Source: Ideonella_A sakaiensis_A (GTDB lineage Bacteria > Pseudomonadota > Gammaproteobacteria > Burkholderiales > Burkholderiaceae_C). From it: a stretch of DNA of 64,000 nucleotides. The notes under the pieces were generated by a model. That model made no database searches. It saw nothing but the letters and a program-made list of their open reading frames with translations, and had not been told where the DNA came from. The stretch is from positions 4,898,001 to 4,962,000 of the forward strand of contig NZ_CP182947.1 in the NCBI RefSeq assembly GCF_048320135.1. Direction: 5' to 3'. Made by a program: the position numbers and the translations under genes. This document shows positions 24,659 to 35,782 of this stretch, in pieces (position 1 is the stretch's first letter; every line of letters begins with the position of its first letter).

Positions 24659-25900
24659 GTGTTGAACGAGCCCGACGCCGCTGTGCCTGCGTCCGACACC
24701 CGGGCAGGCGGCGGTGGCGCTGCGCGCGCCATCCTGGTCGGTGTGCAATTCGCAGGTCGTCCCGGTTTCGACGAAAGCCTCGACGAACTGGCTTTGCTGG
24801 CAGAGTCGGCCGGCGATCATCCGGTGGCGCGGGTGGTTGCGCGGCGCAAGGCGCCGGATGCGGCGCTGTTCATCGGATCCGGCAAGGCCGACGAAGTCAA
24901 GGCGATGGTCCACGACCTGCAGGCCGAAGCGGTGCTGTTCGACCAGGCGCTGTCGCCGGCCCAGCAGCGCAACCTCGAACGCCATCTCGGCGTCGCCGTC
25001 GCCGACCGCACGATGCTGATCCTCGAGATTTTCGGCGAGCGTGCGCAAAGCCACGAAGGCAAGCTGCAGGTTGAGCTGGCGCGATTGCAATATCTGGCGA
25101 CCCGGCTGGTGCGCCGCTGGAGCCACCTCGAGCGCCAGCGCGGCGGCATCGGCGGCCGCGGCGGCCCGGGTGAGGCGCAGATCGAACTGGACCGGCGGAT
25201 GATCGACGATCGCATCAAGTCGGTGAAGCAGCGGCTGGTGCGCGTGAAAAAGCAGCGCAAGACGCAGCGCCGCGCCCGCGAGCGCAACCAGACCTTTCGG
25301 ATCTCGCTGGTCGGCTATACCAATGCCGGCAAGTCGACGTTGTTCAATGCATTGGTGAAGGCCAATGCCTACGCCGCCGACCAGTTGTTCGCGACGCTCG
25401 ACACGACCACGCGCCAGCTGCATCTGGACGACTCACGCCGATCGGTGTCGGTGTCCGATACGGTCGGATTCATCCGCGAACTGCCACACAAGCTCGTCGA
25501 GGCCTTCGAGGCAACCTTGCAGGAGGCTGCCGACGCCGATCTGCTGCTGCACGTCGTCGATGCCTCCAGCCCGCAGCGGCTCGAGCAGATCTCCGAAGTC
25601 CAGCGTGTGCTGCGCGAGATCGGCGCCGGCGAGGTGCCGCAGCTTCTGGTCTTCAACAAGGCCGACCAGCTCGACCAGGCCGAATTGCCGCGCGAGCGCA
25701 GCGACGTCTTCGAGATCGAGACCGGCCGCCGGGTGCCGCGCATCTTTCTCAGCGCGGCCAGCGGCGACGGTCTGCCCGAATTGCGCCGGGTCATCGCCGC
25801 TGCTGTCGAGGGCGAAGACCCGCCGGACTCGGCGCCAATGCCAGGGAGTGACGACGTCCCCGACGCGTCGCCGAACGATTTCCACCAATCTGCAGCATGA
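24659..25900 (+). CDS. hflX: ribosome-splitting GTPase HflX
   Basis: HflX is a GTPase that binds the 50S subunit and splits stalled ribosomes, notably after heat stress. The N-terminal domain includes FIGSGKADEVKAMV and the glycine-rich GGIGGRGGPGEAQIELDRR. The G domain follows with GYTNAGKSTLFN, DTVGFIRELPHKLVEAF and NKADQLD. I chose GTG 24659, 35 bases after hfq, giving 413 residues; TTG 24662 is equally possible. It overlaps hflK by four bases, so these genes are co-translated. All G motifs are present. Confidence 0.95.
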   Translation: MLNEPDAAVPASDTRAGGGGAARAILVGVQFAGRPGFDESLDELALLAESAGDHPVARVVARRKAPDAALFIGSGKADEVKAMVHDLQAEAVLFDQALSPAQQRNLERHLGVAVADRTMLILEIFGERAQSHEGKLQVELARLQYLATRLVRRWSHLERQRGGIGGRGGPGEAQIELDRRMIDDRIKSVKQRLVRVKKQRKTQRRARERNQTFRISLVGYTNAGKSTLFNALVKANAYAADQLFATLDTTTRQLHLDDSRRSVSVSDTVGFIRELPHKLVEAFEATLQEAADADLLLHVVDASSPQRLEQISEVQRVLREIGAGEVPQLLVFNKADQLDQAELPRERSDVFEIETGRRVPRIFLSAASGDGLPELRRVIAAAVEGEDPPDSAPMPGSDDVPDASPNDFHQSAA

Positions 25901-27252
25901 CCTCTCGATCCACCTTTGAAGCCGTTCCCCGATCGGACTCGCGCCTGCGCGAGCTGATCGTTTCGCTGCGCCGCCTCAGCAGCGCGCTCGTCGCGCGTGC
26001 GGTGCATCGCCTGCGCGGCCGGCCGGCCGGCCTTTCATCCATCGATGGGCCGATCCTCAACAACGGCAATCGCGGCGACGGGCCGCCAGACCTCGACGAA
26101 CTGTGGCGCGATTTCAACCGCAAGCTGAGCGGACTGTTCGGCGGCAAGGGCCCGGGTCGCGGGCCTGATGGACCGCGCGGCGGCGGTGACGGCGGCGGTG
26201 GAGGCCCCGGCTTCCAGCCCGACATGAAAAGCGCCGGCATCGGCGTCGGCCTGATTGCCGGCGTCGTGCTGCTGATCTGGCTCGGCAGCGGCATCTTCAT
26301 CGTGCAGGAAGGGCAGCAGGCGGTGGTGACCTCGTTCGGCAAATACAGCCATACCGCAGATGCCGGCATCCAGTGGCGCCTGCCGTATCCGTTCCAGGCC
26401 CACGAAACGGTGCCGGTGACGCAGCTGCGATCGGTCGAGGTCGGACGCAGCGCGGTGGTGCAATCGACCGGCATCCGCGATTCGTCGATGCTGACGCAGG
26501 ACGAGAATATCGTCGACATCCGCTTCACGGTGCAGTATCGGCTGAAGGATGCTCGGGCCTATCTGTTCGAGAACCGCAACCCCGACGAAGCGGTGGTGCA
26601 GGCTGCCGAATCGGCGGTGCGGGAAATCGTCGGCAAGAGCCTGATGGATTCGGTGCTGTACGAGCGGCGTGATGCGATCGCCGCCGATCTCGTCAAGTCG
26701 ATCCAGGAGCAGCTCGACCGCCTGCAGGCCGGCATCATCGTCGCCAACGTCAACATGCAGAACGTGCAGGCGCCCGAACAGGTGCAGGCCGCGTTCGACG
26801 ATGCCTTCAAGGCTGGCGCCGACCGCGAACGGCTGAAAAACGAAGGTCAGGCCTACGCGAACGATGTGATCCCGAAGGCGCAGGGTACCGCGGCGCGGCT
26901 GCGCGAGGAGTCCGAAGGCTACAAGGCGCGCGTGATTGCGCAGGCCGAAGGTGATGCGAGGCGGTTTGCCAGCGTGCTCACCGAATACCAGAAGGCGCCG
27001 GCCGTGACCCGCGACCGGATGTACATCGACACGATGCAGCAGGTGTTCAGCAATGTCAGCAAGGTGATGGTCGACAGCCGCAACAATTCGAATCTGCTGT
27101 ACCTGCCGCTGGACAAGCTGCTGTCGCAGCAGTCGGGCGAGGCGCCGCCGCCGGCGGCGACGTCCAGTGAAGTCAATCCCACCGTTCCGGCCGCTGCCGT
27201 CGACGTGCGCTCGCGCGACGGTCAACGCAGCCGCGACCGTGATAGCCGCTGA
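25897..27252 (+). CDS. hflK: FtsH protease modulator HflK
   Basis: HflK is an inner-membrane SPFH/prohibitin-family protein. With HflC it forms a large cage around the FtsH protease and tempers its activity. The 451-residue product begins at an ATGA overlap with hflX. A Gly/Asp/Pro-rich cytoplasmic N-terminus of about 110 residues is followed by one membrane helix (GVGLIAGVVLLIWLGSGIF). The SPFH domain contains EGQQAVVTSFGKYSHT and a long helical region. The C-terminal tail is Ala/Ser/Arg-rich. The N-terminal extension is longer than in E. coli but common in betaproteobacteria. Confidence 0.96.
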   Translation: MTSRSTFEAVPRSDSRLRELIVSLRRLSSALVARAVHRLRGRPAGLSSIDGPILNNGNRGDGPPDLDELWRDFNRKLSGLFGGKGPGRGPDGPRGGGDGGGGGPGFQPDMKSAGIGVGLIAGVVLLIWLGSGIFIVQEGQQAVVTSFGKYSHTADAGIQWRLPYPFQAHETVPVTQLRSVEVGRSAVVQSTGIRDSSMLTQDENIVDIRFTVQYRLKDARAYLFENRNPDEAVVQAAESAVREIVGKSLMDSVLYERRDAIAADLVKSIQEQLDRLQAGIIVANVNMQNVQAPEQVQAAFDDAFKAGADRERLKNEGQAYANDVIPKAQGTAARLREESEGYKARVIAQAEGDARRFASVLTEYQKAPAVTRDRMYIDTMQQVFSNVSKVMVDSRNNSNLLYLPLDKLLSQQSGEAPPPAATSSEVNPTVPAAAVDVRSRDGQRSRDRDSR

Positions 27253-27270
27253 ACCCCGGGTCCCGTTGTC

Positions 27271-28176
27271 ATGAATCGCATTGGTCTGATCGTTTCCGGC
27301 GCGTTGATCGCGCTGATGATTGCCTTTTCCACCTTGTTCATCGTCGATCAGCGGCAGTTCGCGGTGATCTACGCACTCGGCGAGATCAAGGAGGTGGTGA
27401 CCACGCCGGGTCTGAAATTCAAGATGCCGCCGCCGTTCCAGAACGTGGTCTTCCTCGATCGGCGTGTGCAGACGCTCGACAGCCCGGAAACGCGGCCGAT
27501 CTTCACCGCCGAGAAGAAGGCGCTGGTGATCGACTGGCTGATCAAGTGGCGCATCTCCGATGCGCGGCAGTTCATCCGCAACAACGGCGTCGACATCCGC
27601 AACCTCGAGTCGAGGCTGAGCCCGGTCGTGCAGGCCGCGTTCAACGAGGAGGTCACGAAGCGCACGGTGCAGGAGATGCTGGCCACCGATCGCGAGCGGG
27701 TGATGCAGGGCGTGCGCGAGCGTCTCGCCGACGAGGCGACCTCGTTCGGTATCCAGATCGTCGACGTGCGGATCAAGCGGGTCGATTTCTCGGCGACGAT
27801 CACCGACTCGATCTACCGGCGCATGGAGTCCGAACGCAAGCGGGTTGCCAACGAACTGCGCTCGACCGGTGCGGCTGAAAGCGAAAAGATCCGCGCCGAT
27901 GCGGACCGCCAGCGCGACGTGATCGTTGCCGAAGCCTACCGCGATGCGCAGAAGGTCAAGGGTGAGGGCGATGCGAGAGCAGCTGCGATCTTCGCCGAGG
28001 CCTTTGGCCGCGATCCGCAGTTTGCGCAGTTCTACCGCAGCCTCGAGGCCTACCGGGCGAGCTTCCGCAACAAGTCGGACGTGATGGTGCTCGACCCGTC
28101 CAGCGACTTCTTCAAGGCCATGCGCAGCGGCGGCGGCTCCAGCGCAGCCGCGCCTTCGGCGGCGCCACGCCGCTGA
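27271..28176 (+). CDS. hflC: FtsH protease modulator HflC
   Basis: HflC is the SPFH partner of HflK. An N-terminal membrane segment lies at about residues 4-24 (IGLIVSGALIALMIAFSTLF), and the rest is periplasmic. Then comes the SPFH domain with VDQRQFAVIYALGEIKE and a helical part rich in Arg/Glu/Ala. At 301 residues it is close to the usual length; the E. coli protein is 334. It is 18 bases after hflK and eleven bases before the small DUF2065 gene, so all belong to one operon. Confidence 0.96.
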   Translation: MNRIGLIVSGALIALMIAFSTLFIVDQRQFAVIYALGEIKEVVTTPGLKFKMPPPFQNVVFLDRRVQTLDSPETRPIFTAEKKALVIDWLIKWRISDARQFIRNNGVDIRNLESRLSPVVQAAFNEEVTKRTVQEMLATDRERVMQGVRERLADEATSFGIQIVDVRIKRVDFSATITDSIYRRMESERKRVANELRSTGAAESEKIRADADRQRDVIVAEAYRDAQKVKGEGDARAAAIFAEAFGRDPQFAQFYRSLEAYRASFRNKSDVMVLDPSSDFFKAMRSGGGSSAAAPSAAPRR

Positions 28177-28186
28177 GGCTGCAACG

Positions 28187-28375
28187 GTGGGAGACCTGCT
28201 GCTGGGCGCGCTTGCGCTGATGCTGGTGGTCGAGGGCCTGCTGCCGTTTTTCAACCCCGGAGCCTGGCGCCGGGTCTTCGAACGCGCGATCCAGATGAGC
28301 GATGGCCAGATCCGCTTCATCGGCCTGACCAGCATGCTCGCCGGCGTCGCGATGCTGCTGGTCTTCTGGAATTAA
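28187..28375 (+). CDS. DUF2065 family small membrane protein
   Basis: This 62-residue protein belongs to the YjeT/DUF2065 type. Two hydrophobic helices (about residues 3-20 and 43-60) flank a short loop with NPGAWRRVFERAIQMSDGQIR. It starts at GTG 28187, eleven bases after hflC. Members of this family regularly follow hflC in proteobacteria, as yjeT does in E. coli, and their function is unknown. The position and the two-helix pattern make this a convincing real gene despite its size. Confidence 0.88.
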   Translation: MGDLLLGALALMLVVEGLLPFFNPGAWRRVFERAIQMSDGQIRFIGLTSMLAGVAMLLVFWN

Positions 28376-28441
28376 GTCTCCCGAAGCGCTCGATCGGTTT
28401 GCTGCGCCGCGCAGCGGCCGCAGCCCCGTCAAGCAACGCCC

Positions 28442-28510
28442 GCGGATCCGGCTTTGCCGGTCCGCCAGGCGGCGCCCCTTGGGGGCAGGAGCGCAGCGAC
28501 TGGGGGGCCG
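28442..28510 (+). repeat. GC-rich dispersed repeat, copy B
   Basis: The plus strand reads GGATCCGGCT-T-TGCCGGTCC, then CCAGGCGGCGCC, CTTGGGGGC and a G-run. This matches the minus strand of copy A at 3242-3313. It lies in the 168-base gap between the DUF2065 gene and hisZ and contains short palindromes able to fold. Confidence 0.6.
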
Positions 28511-28511
28511 G

Positions 28512-28517
28512 TACAAT
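28512..28517 (+). promoter_or_regulatory. possible -10 element for hisZ
   Basis: TACAAT follows repeat copy B directly and lies 26 bases before the hisZ ATG. The -35 region falls inside the repeat's G-run and does not match consensus. Confidence 0.3.
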
Positions 28518-28543
28518 CCCGGTTTTAATCCTGTCGAAATCAC

Positions 28544-29707
28544 ATGTCGTCTGCTTGGCTGTTGCCTGAGCACATCTCGGATGTGCTTCCCGCGCAGGCT
28601 CGGCACATCGAGGAATTGCGACGTGGCCTGATCGACGGGGCGCGTCGTTGCGGTTACGAACTGGTCATTCCTCCGCTGCTCGAGCACCTCGAGTCGCTGT
28701 TGTCCGGAACCGGCCATGCGCTCGATCTGCAGACCTTCAAGCTCGCCGATCAGCTGAGCGGCCGCACCCTCGGCGTCCGTGCGGACACGACGCCGCAGGT
28801 CGCCCGCATCGATGCCCATCTTCTGAATCGTGTCGGGCTGGCGCGACTTTGTTATTGCGGCCCGGTGCTGCACACGCGGCCCGCGGGCCTGAGTGCCAGT
28901 CGCGAGCCCCTGCAGTTCGGCGCCGAGATCTACGGGCACGGCGGCATCGAGGCCGAACTCGAGATCATCGATCTGGCGCTCGACGGCCTGGCGAGTGCCG
29001 GCCTCGACGGCATCGCGCTCGACCTCGGCGACACCCGCATCGTTCGTTCGCTGCTGGCCGGGATTCCGGTCGATGCGGCGAGTCTGTCGGAGGTGGTTGC
29101 CGCGCTTGCCGCGAAGGATCCGGCGGCGCTGCGCGAAGCCAGTTCCGGCTTTCCCGACGAGGCCCGCGCTGGACTGCAGCAGCTGCTCGGCTTGTATGGC
29201 GCGGTCGACGTGCTGCAGGCAGCCGAGAAGCAACTGCCGGCGCGCGCGCCGTTGCAGCGGGCGCTGGCCGATCTGCGGCAACTGGCAGAACATGTCGCGC
29301 GGGTGCACCCGACGGTGCAGCTCGGTGTCGACCTGGCCGACCTCGGCGGCTATTCCTATTACAGCGGTTCGCGGTTCGCGGTGTATGCCGCCGGATCGAG
29401 CGACGCGGTGCTGCGTGGCGGCCGCTACGACGAGGTCGGTGCGGTATTCGGGCGCAACCGGCCCGCCGTCGGCTTCAGTCTGGACGTCAAGCTGATCGCA
29501 AGCCTGTTGCCGACGCGGCGCGGTGGTGCAGCAATCCGCGCACCGTGGAGCGACGATCCGTCCTTGCGCGCCGCGGTGCGCCGGCTGCGCGAAAAAGGCG
29601 ACGCGGTCGTCTGCATCCTGCCCGGACATGAACACGAAGGCGAGGAGTTCGAATGTGATCGCGAACTCGTTGCCATTGACGGCCAGTGGCTGGTGCGATC
29701 GCTCTGA
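28544..29707 (+). CDS. hisZ: ATP phosphoribosyltransferase regulatory subunit HisZ
   Basis: HisZ is a catalytically inactive relative of histidyl-tRNA synthetase. It is needed by the short form of HisG, the first enzyme of histidine biosynthesis. The 387-residue product begins with the family pattern WLLPEHISDVLPAQARHIEELRR. It keeps the class II fold (RADTTPQVARIDAHLLNR, and GGRYDEVGAVFGRNRPAVGFSLDV near the C-terminus) but lacks the anticodon-binding domain of HisS. The presence of hisZ predicts a short-form hisG elsewhere. The hisZ-purA adjacency is typical of betaproteobacteria. Confidence 0.94.
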   Translation: MSSAWLLPEHISDVLPAQARHIEELRRGLIDGARRCGYELVIPPLLEHLESLLSGTGHALDLQTFKLADQLSGRTLGVRADTTPQVARIDAHLLNRVGLARLCYCGPVLHTRPAGLSASREPLQFGAEIYGHGGIEAELEIIDLALDGLASAGLDGIALDLGDTRIVRSLLAGIPVDAASLSEVVAALAAKDPAALREASSGFPDEARAGLQQLLGLYGAVDVLQAAEKQLPARAPLQRALADLRQLAEHVARVHPTVQLGVDLADLGGYSYYSGSRFAVYAAGSSDAVLRGGRYDEVGAVFGRNRPAVGFSLDVKLIASLLPTRRGGAAIRAPWSDDPSLRAAVRRLREKGDAVVCILPGHEHEGEEFECDRELVAIDGQWLVRSL

Positions 29708-29769
29708 AGCGCTCGCCCATCCAGCCCGGCGTCATCCACCCAACAGATCAAGCATCGGAAATTCGACAA

Positions 29770-31113
29770 ATGCAGCAGCAAGGCAAACGGCAGACACCCG
29801 GCCGCAACGTGGTCGTCGTCGGCACCCAGTGGGGCGATGAAGGCAAGGGCAAGGTGGTCGACTGGCTGACCGACCATGCGCAGGGCGTGGTCCGCTTCCA
29901 GGGGGGGCACAATGCCGGCCACACGCTGGTCATCAATGGCGTCAAGACGGCGCTGCAGCTGATCCCGTCGGGCATCATGCGTGAAGGCGTCGCCTGCTAC
30001 ATCGGCAACGGCGTCGTCGTCGACCCGACCCATCTGCTGTCGGAGATCGAACGGCTGGAGGCGATCGGCGTCGAGGTCAGGTCGCGGCTGTTCGTCAGCG
30101 AATCGTGCCCGTTGATCATGCCGTTCCACGTCGCGGTCGACAAGGCGCGAGAGGCACTGCGCGAGACCAGCGGTGCCGGCAAGATCGGCACCACCGGCAA
30201 GGGCATCGGGCCGGCCTATGAAGACAAGGTGGCGCGCCGTGCGCTGCGCGTGCAGGACCTGAAACATCCGCAACGTTTCGCTGCCAAGCTGCGCGACCTG
30301 CTGGCCTTGCACAACGAGGCGCTGACCGGTTACCTGCAGGCCGAGGCACTCGAGTTCGATCCGATCTTCGAGCATGCGATGAAGGTTGCCGAACAACTCA
30401 AGCCGATGCTTGCCGATGTCGGTTATCTGCTGCATTGCGCGCATCGTGATGGGGCCAATCTGCTGTTCGAAGGTGCGCAGGGCACGCTGCTCGACATCGA
30501 CCACGGCACTTACCCGTACGTGACATCGAGCAACTGCGTCGCCGGCAATGCGGCGGCCGGCGCCGGCGTCGGCCCGGACCTGCTGCACTATGTGCTCGGC
30601 ATCACGAAGGCCTATACGACGCGGGTCGGCAGCGGACCGTTTCCGACCGAGCTGCCGATGGACGAGCCGGGCACGGTCGGCCATCACCTGTCGACGGTCG
30701 GCCAGGAGCGAGGTGTCGTCACCGGTCGGCCGCGCCGCTGCGGATGGCTCGATGCGGCGCTGCTGAAGCGCTCGATGATCATCAACGGTGTCAGCGGCCT
30801 GTGCATCACCAAGCTCGATGTGCTCGACGGCCTCGACGAGATCAAGGTCTGCATCGGTTATGAGCTGAACGGACAGCGGATCGACATCCTGCCGCTCGAC
30901 GCCGACGACATCATCGCCTGCAAGCCGATTTATGCGAGTTTCCCGGGCTGGACCGAGACCACCGCCGGCGTGACCGAGTGGGACGCCTTGCCGGAGAATG
31001 CACGCCGTTATCTCGAGACGGTGCAGCAGCACATCGGCGCGCCGATCGCGATGGTTTCGACCGGCGCCGATCGCGATCACACGATACTGATGCGTCATCC
31101 CTACGCCGCCTGA
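29770..31113 (+). CDS. purA: adenylosuccinate synthetase
   Basis: PurA uses GTP to join IMP and aspartate, the first step of AMP synthesis. From the ATG at 29770 the protein has 447 residues. The N-terminal GTQWGDEGKGKVVDWL loop carries the catalytic Asp, followed by QGGHNAGHTLV with the catalytic His. TTGKGIGPAYEDK and GAQGTLLDIDHGTYP come later. The frame is open a little further upstream, but the family start is here. A phosphoribosyltransferase gene follows at 55 bases, in keeping with shared purine metabolism. Confidence 0.98.
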   Translation: MQQQGKRQTPGRNVVVVGTQWGDEGKGKVVDWLTDHAQGVVRFQGGHNAGHTLVINGVKTALQLIPSGIMREGVACYIGNGVVVDPTHLLSEIERLEAIGVEVRSRLFVSESCPLIMPFHVAVDKAREALRETSGAGKIGTTGKGIGPAYEDKVARRALRVQDLKHPQRFAAKLRDLLALHNEALTGYLQAEALEFDPIFEHAMKVAEQLKPMLADVGYLLHCAHRDGANLLFEGAQGTLLDIDHGTYPYVTSSNCVAGNAAAGAGVGPDLLHYVLGITKAYTTRVGSGPFPTELPMDEPGTVGHHLSTVGQERGVVTGRPRRCGWLDAALLKRSMIINGVSGLCITKLDVLDGLDEIKVCIGYELNGQRIDILPLDADDIIACKPIYASFPGWTETTAGVTEWDALPENARRYLETVQQHIGAPIAMVSTGADRDHTILMRHPYAA

Positions 31114-31168
31114 AGCGGCGCCCGACAAGAACACCCCAACCCACCCTCACCAAGCGACAGGAGAGCAG

Positions 31169-31690
31169 ATGCTGACGGACGATGGCAAACACTTGTATGT
31201 GTCCTGGGATGAATACCATCTGCTGATCGAACGTCTGGCCCTGAAGGTCCATGCATCGGGATGGCAGTTCGACCAGATCCTGTGCCTGGCGCGCGGCGGG
31301 ATGCGGCCCGGCGACATCCTGTCCAGGGTGTTCGACAAGCCGCTAGCGATCATGTCGACCAGCAGCTACCGAGCCGAAGCCGGCACGATCCAGGGCCGGC
31401 TCGACATGGCGAAATACATCACGATGCCGCGCGGCGAACTGGCCGGCCGTGTGTTGCTGGTCGACGACCTCGCCGATTCCGGTGTGACCTTGCGTGCGGT
31501 GGTCGAGCGCCTGCGCGGCATGCCGACGATTTCCGAATTGCGCTCGGCGGTGATCTGGACCAAGGGCGTGTCGAGCTATACGCCCGATTACCATGTCGAG
31601 CTGTTGCCGACCAGCCCATGGATCCATCAACCGTTCGAGGATTACGACGAACTTCGCCCGGAAGGACTGGCGAAGAAGTTCGTCATCTGA
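31169..31690 (+). CDS. purine-type phosphoribosyltransferase
   Basis: This is a type I phosphoribosyltransferase, likely acting on a purine base with PRPP, in the style of hypoxanthine or xanthine-guanine PRTases. The PRPP-binding motif VLLVDDLADSGVT lies near residues 95-107, and LCLARGGMRPGDIL near 39-51 forms the loop that binds pyrophosphate. The product has 173 residues. AGGAGAG stands upstream of the ATG. Co-orientation with purA supports purine salvage, but the base specificity cannot be read from the sequence. Similar genes sit between purA and tRNA-Leu in related genomes. Confidence 0.85.
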   Translation: MLTDDGKHLYVSWDEYHLLIERLALKVHASGWQFDQILCLARGGMRPGDILSRVFDKPLAIMSTSSYRAEAGTIQGRLDMAKYITMPRGELAGRVLLVDDLADSGVTLRAVVERLRGMPTISELRSAVIWTKGVSSYTPDYHVELLPTSPWIHQPFEDYDELRPEGLAKKFVI

Positions 31691-31702
31691 GAAGCCGCCA
31701 CG

Positions 31703-31735
31703 CTTGCCCGGCGCCACGCAGCGCCGCCGGGCAAG
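31703..31735 (+). terminator. strong hairpin after the phosphoribosyltransferase gene
   Basis: An 11-bp perfect stem, CTTGCCCGGCG with CGCCGGGCAAG, begins 12 bases after the stop. It is followed by A rather than T on the plus strand, so any termination would have to be non-classical or act with the next hairpin. Confidence 0.4.
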
Positions 31736-31769
31736 AAAAAAGCCGGCTCCACTGTCGTGAGGCCGGCTT
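31736..31769 (-). terminator. intrinsic terminator of the tRNA-Leu gene
   Basis: On the minus strand, AAGCCGGC pairs with GCCGGCTT around a 14-base loop and runs into TTTTTT. It ends about 21 bases downstream of the tRNA 3' end. This is a textbook rho-independent terminator. Confidence 0.8.
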
Positions 31770-31790
31770 CATTCAACTTGCTGTAATGTC

Positions 31791-34169
<2,379 letters not shown>

Positions 34170-34192
34170 GCGCCGCTGCCGGTTCGGCCGCG

Positions 34193-35752
34193 TCAGCCGG
34201 CAGTTGGCGCGGCCGCCATCGCCTCGATCAGATCGGCGGCACGCAGCAGTGGCAACGTGCTGCGATCGGCGGCGGTGCCGTGCCACCAGACGGCATCCGA
34301 TGCGGCGAGGAAGGCGGTTTCGGCCGCCGACGTTGATCCCTTTGCAGCCGTGCTTGCCGCGGCAGCGCTCCAGATGCCGGCCAGCCAGCCTGCCAGTACG
34401 TCACCACTGCCGGGTGTGGCCAGTGCCGGTCCGCCGCTCGAATTGAGCTGCGGTGTCATGGCTGGCGCGGCGATCACGCTGCCCGAACCTTTCAGCACGG
34501 CGACCGCGCCAAACCGATCGGCCAGTCGCTGCGCGGCTTGCAGCCGGTCGTGCTGGACCTCGCGCGATGAAGTGCCGAGCAGGCGTGCCGCTTCCAGCGG
34601 ATGGGGTGTCAGGATGCTCGGTTGGCCACGGTCGGATCGCTCGCGCAAGGCCTTGGCCAGTGCCGGATCGCCGGCAATCGCATTCAGGCCGTCGGCGTCG
34701 ATGACGAGCCGTGCCGCATGCCGCAGCAAGCGCGGCAACTGCTGAGCGATCGCTTCGCCGCCGCCGCATCCCGCGGCGATCGTCATCCGGCCAAGCCGGT
34801 CGGGATCAAAAACATCGAGGTCTCGGACCCACATCAATTCCGGCCGAGCCGGGTCGAGCAGTGGCGCAGCGTCGTCGAGTGGCACGATCCAGACCCGCCC
34901 GGCGCCAGCGGCATGTGCGGCGCGAGCACACAACAGCGCCGCACCGGACATCCCGGGCGCGCCGGCGACCACCGCGAGATCGCCGAAGCTGCCCTTGTGT
35001 TGATCATGTCGCCGCATCCGTGCGCCGCCGTGCGGCCGGTTCGGGCCGCTGAGCCAGGCATCGGGTTGATGTGTTGCGGGCTGTGCCCCCAATGCGTCGA
35101 ACCAGATGCTGCCGGCGAATTCGCGGCCGGCGCCGGTGAACAGGCCCGGCTTCAGCGTCAGCAGTGCAAGCGTCGCGCTGGCGCGCACCGCGCAATCGCC
35201 AAGCAGCGCGCCACGATCGCCGTCGAGCCCGGTCGGCAGGTCGACTGCGAGGATCGCGCAGCGTTGCGCATTGATCCGGTCGATGGCCGCGGCGATCGGC
35301 CCCTCCGGCGCGCGGCTGCTGCCGAGGCCGAGCAAGGCATCGATCACCAGGTCATTTGCGTCGAGTCTGGGCGGCGACGCCAGCGGCTTGGCAATCACGC
35401 CGGCCTCGGTCGCGGCTTGCAGGCTGACGGCTGCGTCGCGCGGCAACTTTCCTGCATCACCAAGCAGATTCAGCGTGACCTGGCGGCCCTGGCGGTGAAG
35501 GTGCAACGCTGCCTCGATGCCGTCGCCGCCGTTGTTGCCGGGGCCAGCGACGATCCAGATCCGGCTGGCGAATGGCGCCAGCGCTGAAGCCAGCCTGGCG
35601 ACCGCGATGCCGGCGCGCACCATCAGGCGGGGTTCGCCGGCGCGGGCGGCAGCGGCCGCCGCGTCGGCTTCGATCTGCCGCGAAACGGCCGCTTGGTGCA
35701 GCGGCCAGCGGGTCCTGGCCGGAAGGATGCGGTCCATGCGCGATTGGAGCAT
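34193..35752 (-). CDS. nnr: bifunctional NAD(P)HX epimerase/dehydratase
   Basis: Nnr repairs NADH and NADPH hydrates. An N-terminal YjeF_N epimerase domain (GPGNNGGDG near residue 70) interconverts R and S forms. A C-terminal ribokinase-like ADP-dependent dehydratase domain (HKGSFGDLAVVAG, then TPGSGDVLAGWLAG) restores the cofactor. The 519-residue length fits the fused form. Two starts are possible, ATG 35752 and ATG 35738 region (codon 6); both lie within the arms of an inverted repeat. It follows dadA by 30 bases in a minus-strand run. The fusion is usual in proteobacteria. Confidence 0.93.
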   Translation of the reverse strand: MLQSRMDRILPARTRWPLHQAAVSRQIEADAAAAAARAGEPRLMVRAGIAVARLASALAPFASRIWIVAGPGNNGGDGIEAALHLHRQGRQVTLNLLGDAGKLPRDAAVSLQAATEAGVIAKPLASPPRLDANDLVIDALLGLGSSRAPEGPIAAAIDRINAQRCAILAVDLPTGLDGDRGALLGDCAVRASATLALLTLKPGLFTGAGREFAGSIWFDALGAQPATHQPDAWLSGPNRPHGGARMRRHDQHKGSFGDLAVVAGAPGMSGAALLCARAAHAAGAGRVWIVPLDDAAPLLDPARPELMWVRDLDVFDPDRLGRMTIAAGCGGGEAIAQQLPRLLRHAARLVIDADGLNAIAGDPALAKALRERSDRGQPSILTPHPLEAARLLGTSSREVQHDRLQAAQRLADRFGAVAVLKGSGSVIAAPAMTPQLNSSGGPALATPGSGDVLAGWLAGIWSAAAASTAAKGSTSAAETAFLAASDAVWWHGTAADRSTLPLLRAADLIEAMAAAPTAG

Positions 35753-35759
35753 GGACCGC
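35729..35759 (-). repeat. inverted repeat spanning the nnr start codons
   Basis: GCGGTCCATG (35729-35738) and CATGGACCGC (35750-35759) are perfect 10-base complements separated by 11 bases. In the nnr mRNA they would fold into a hairpin that buries both candidate start codons. Confidence 0.55.
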
Positions 35760-35782
35760 AGGGCGGTTCAAACCGGCGCGGC

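Noticed and set aside
26035..28335. 766-codon minus-strand open frame opposite hflK and hflC
   Set aside because: It is an antisense shadow of two recognised genes, low complexity and spanning a gene boundary.
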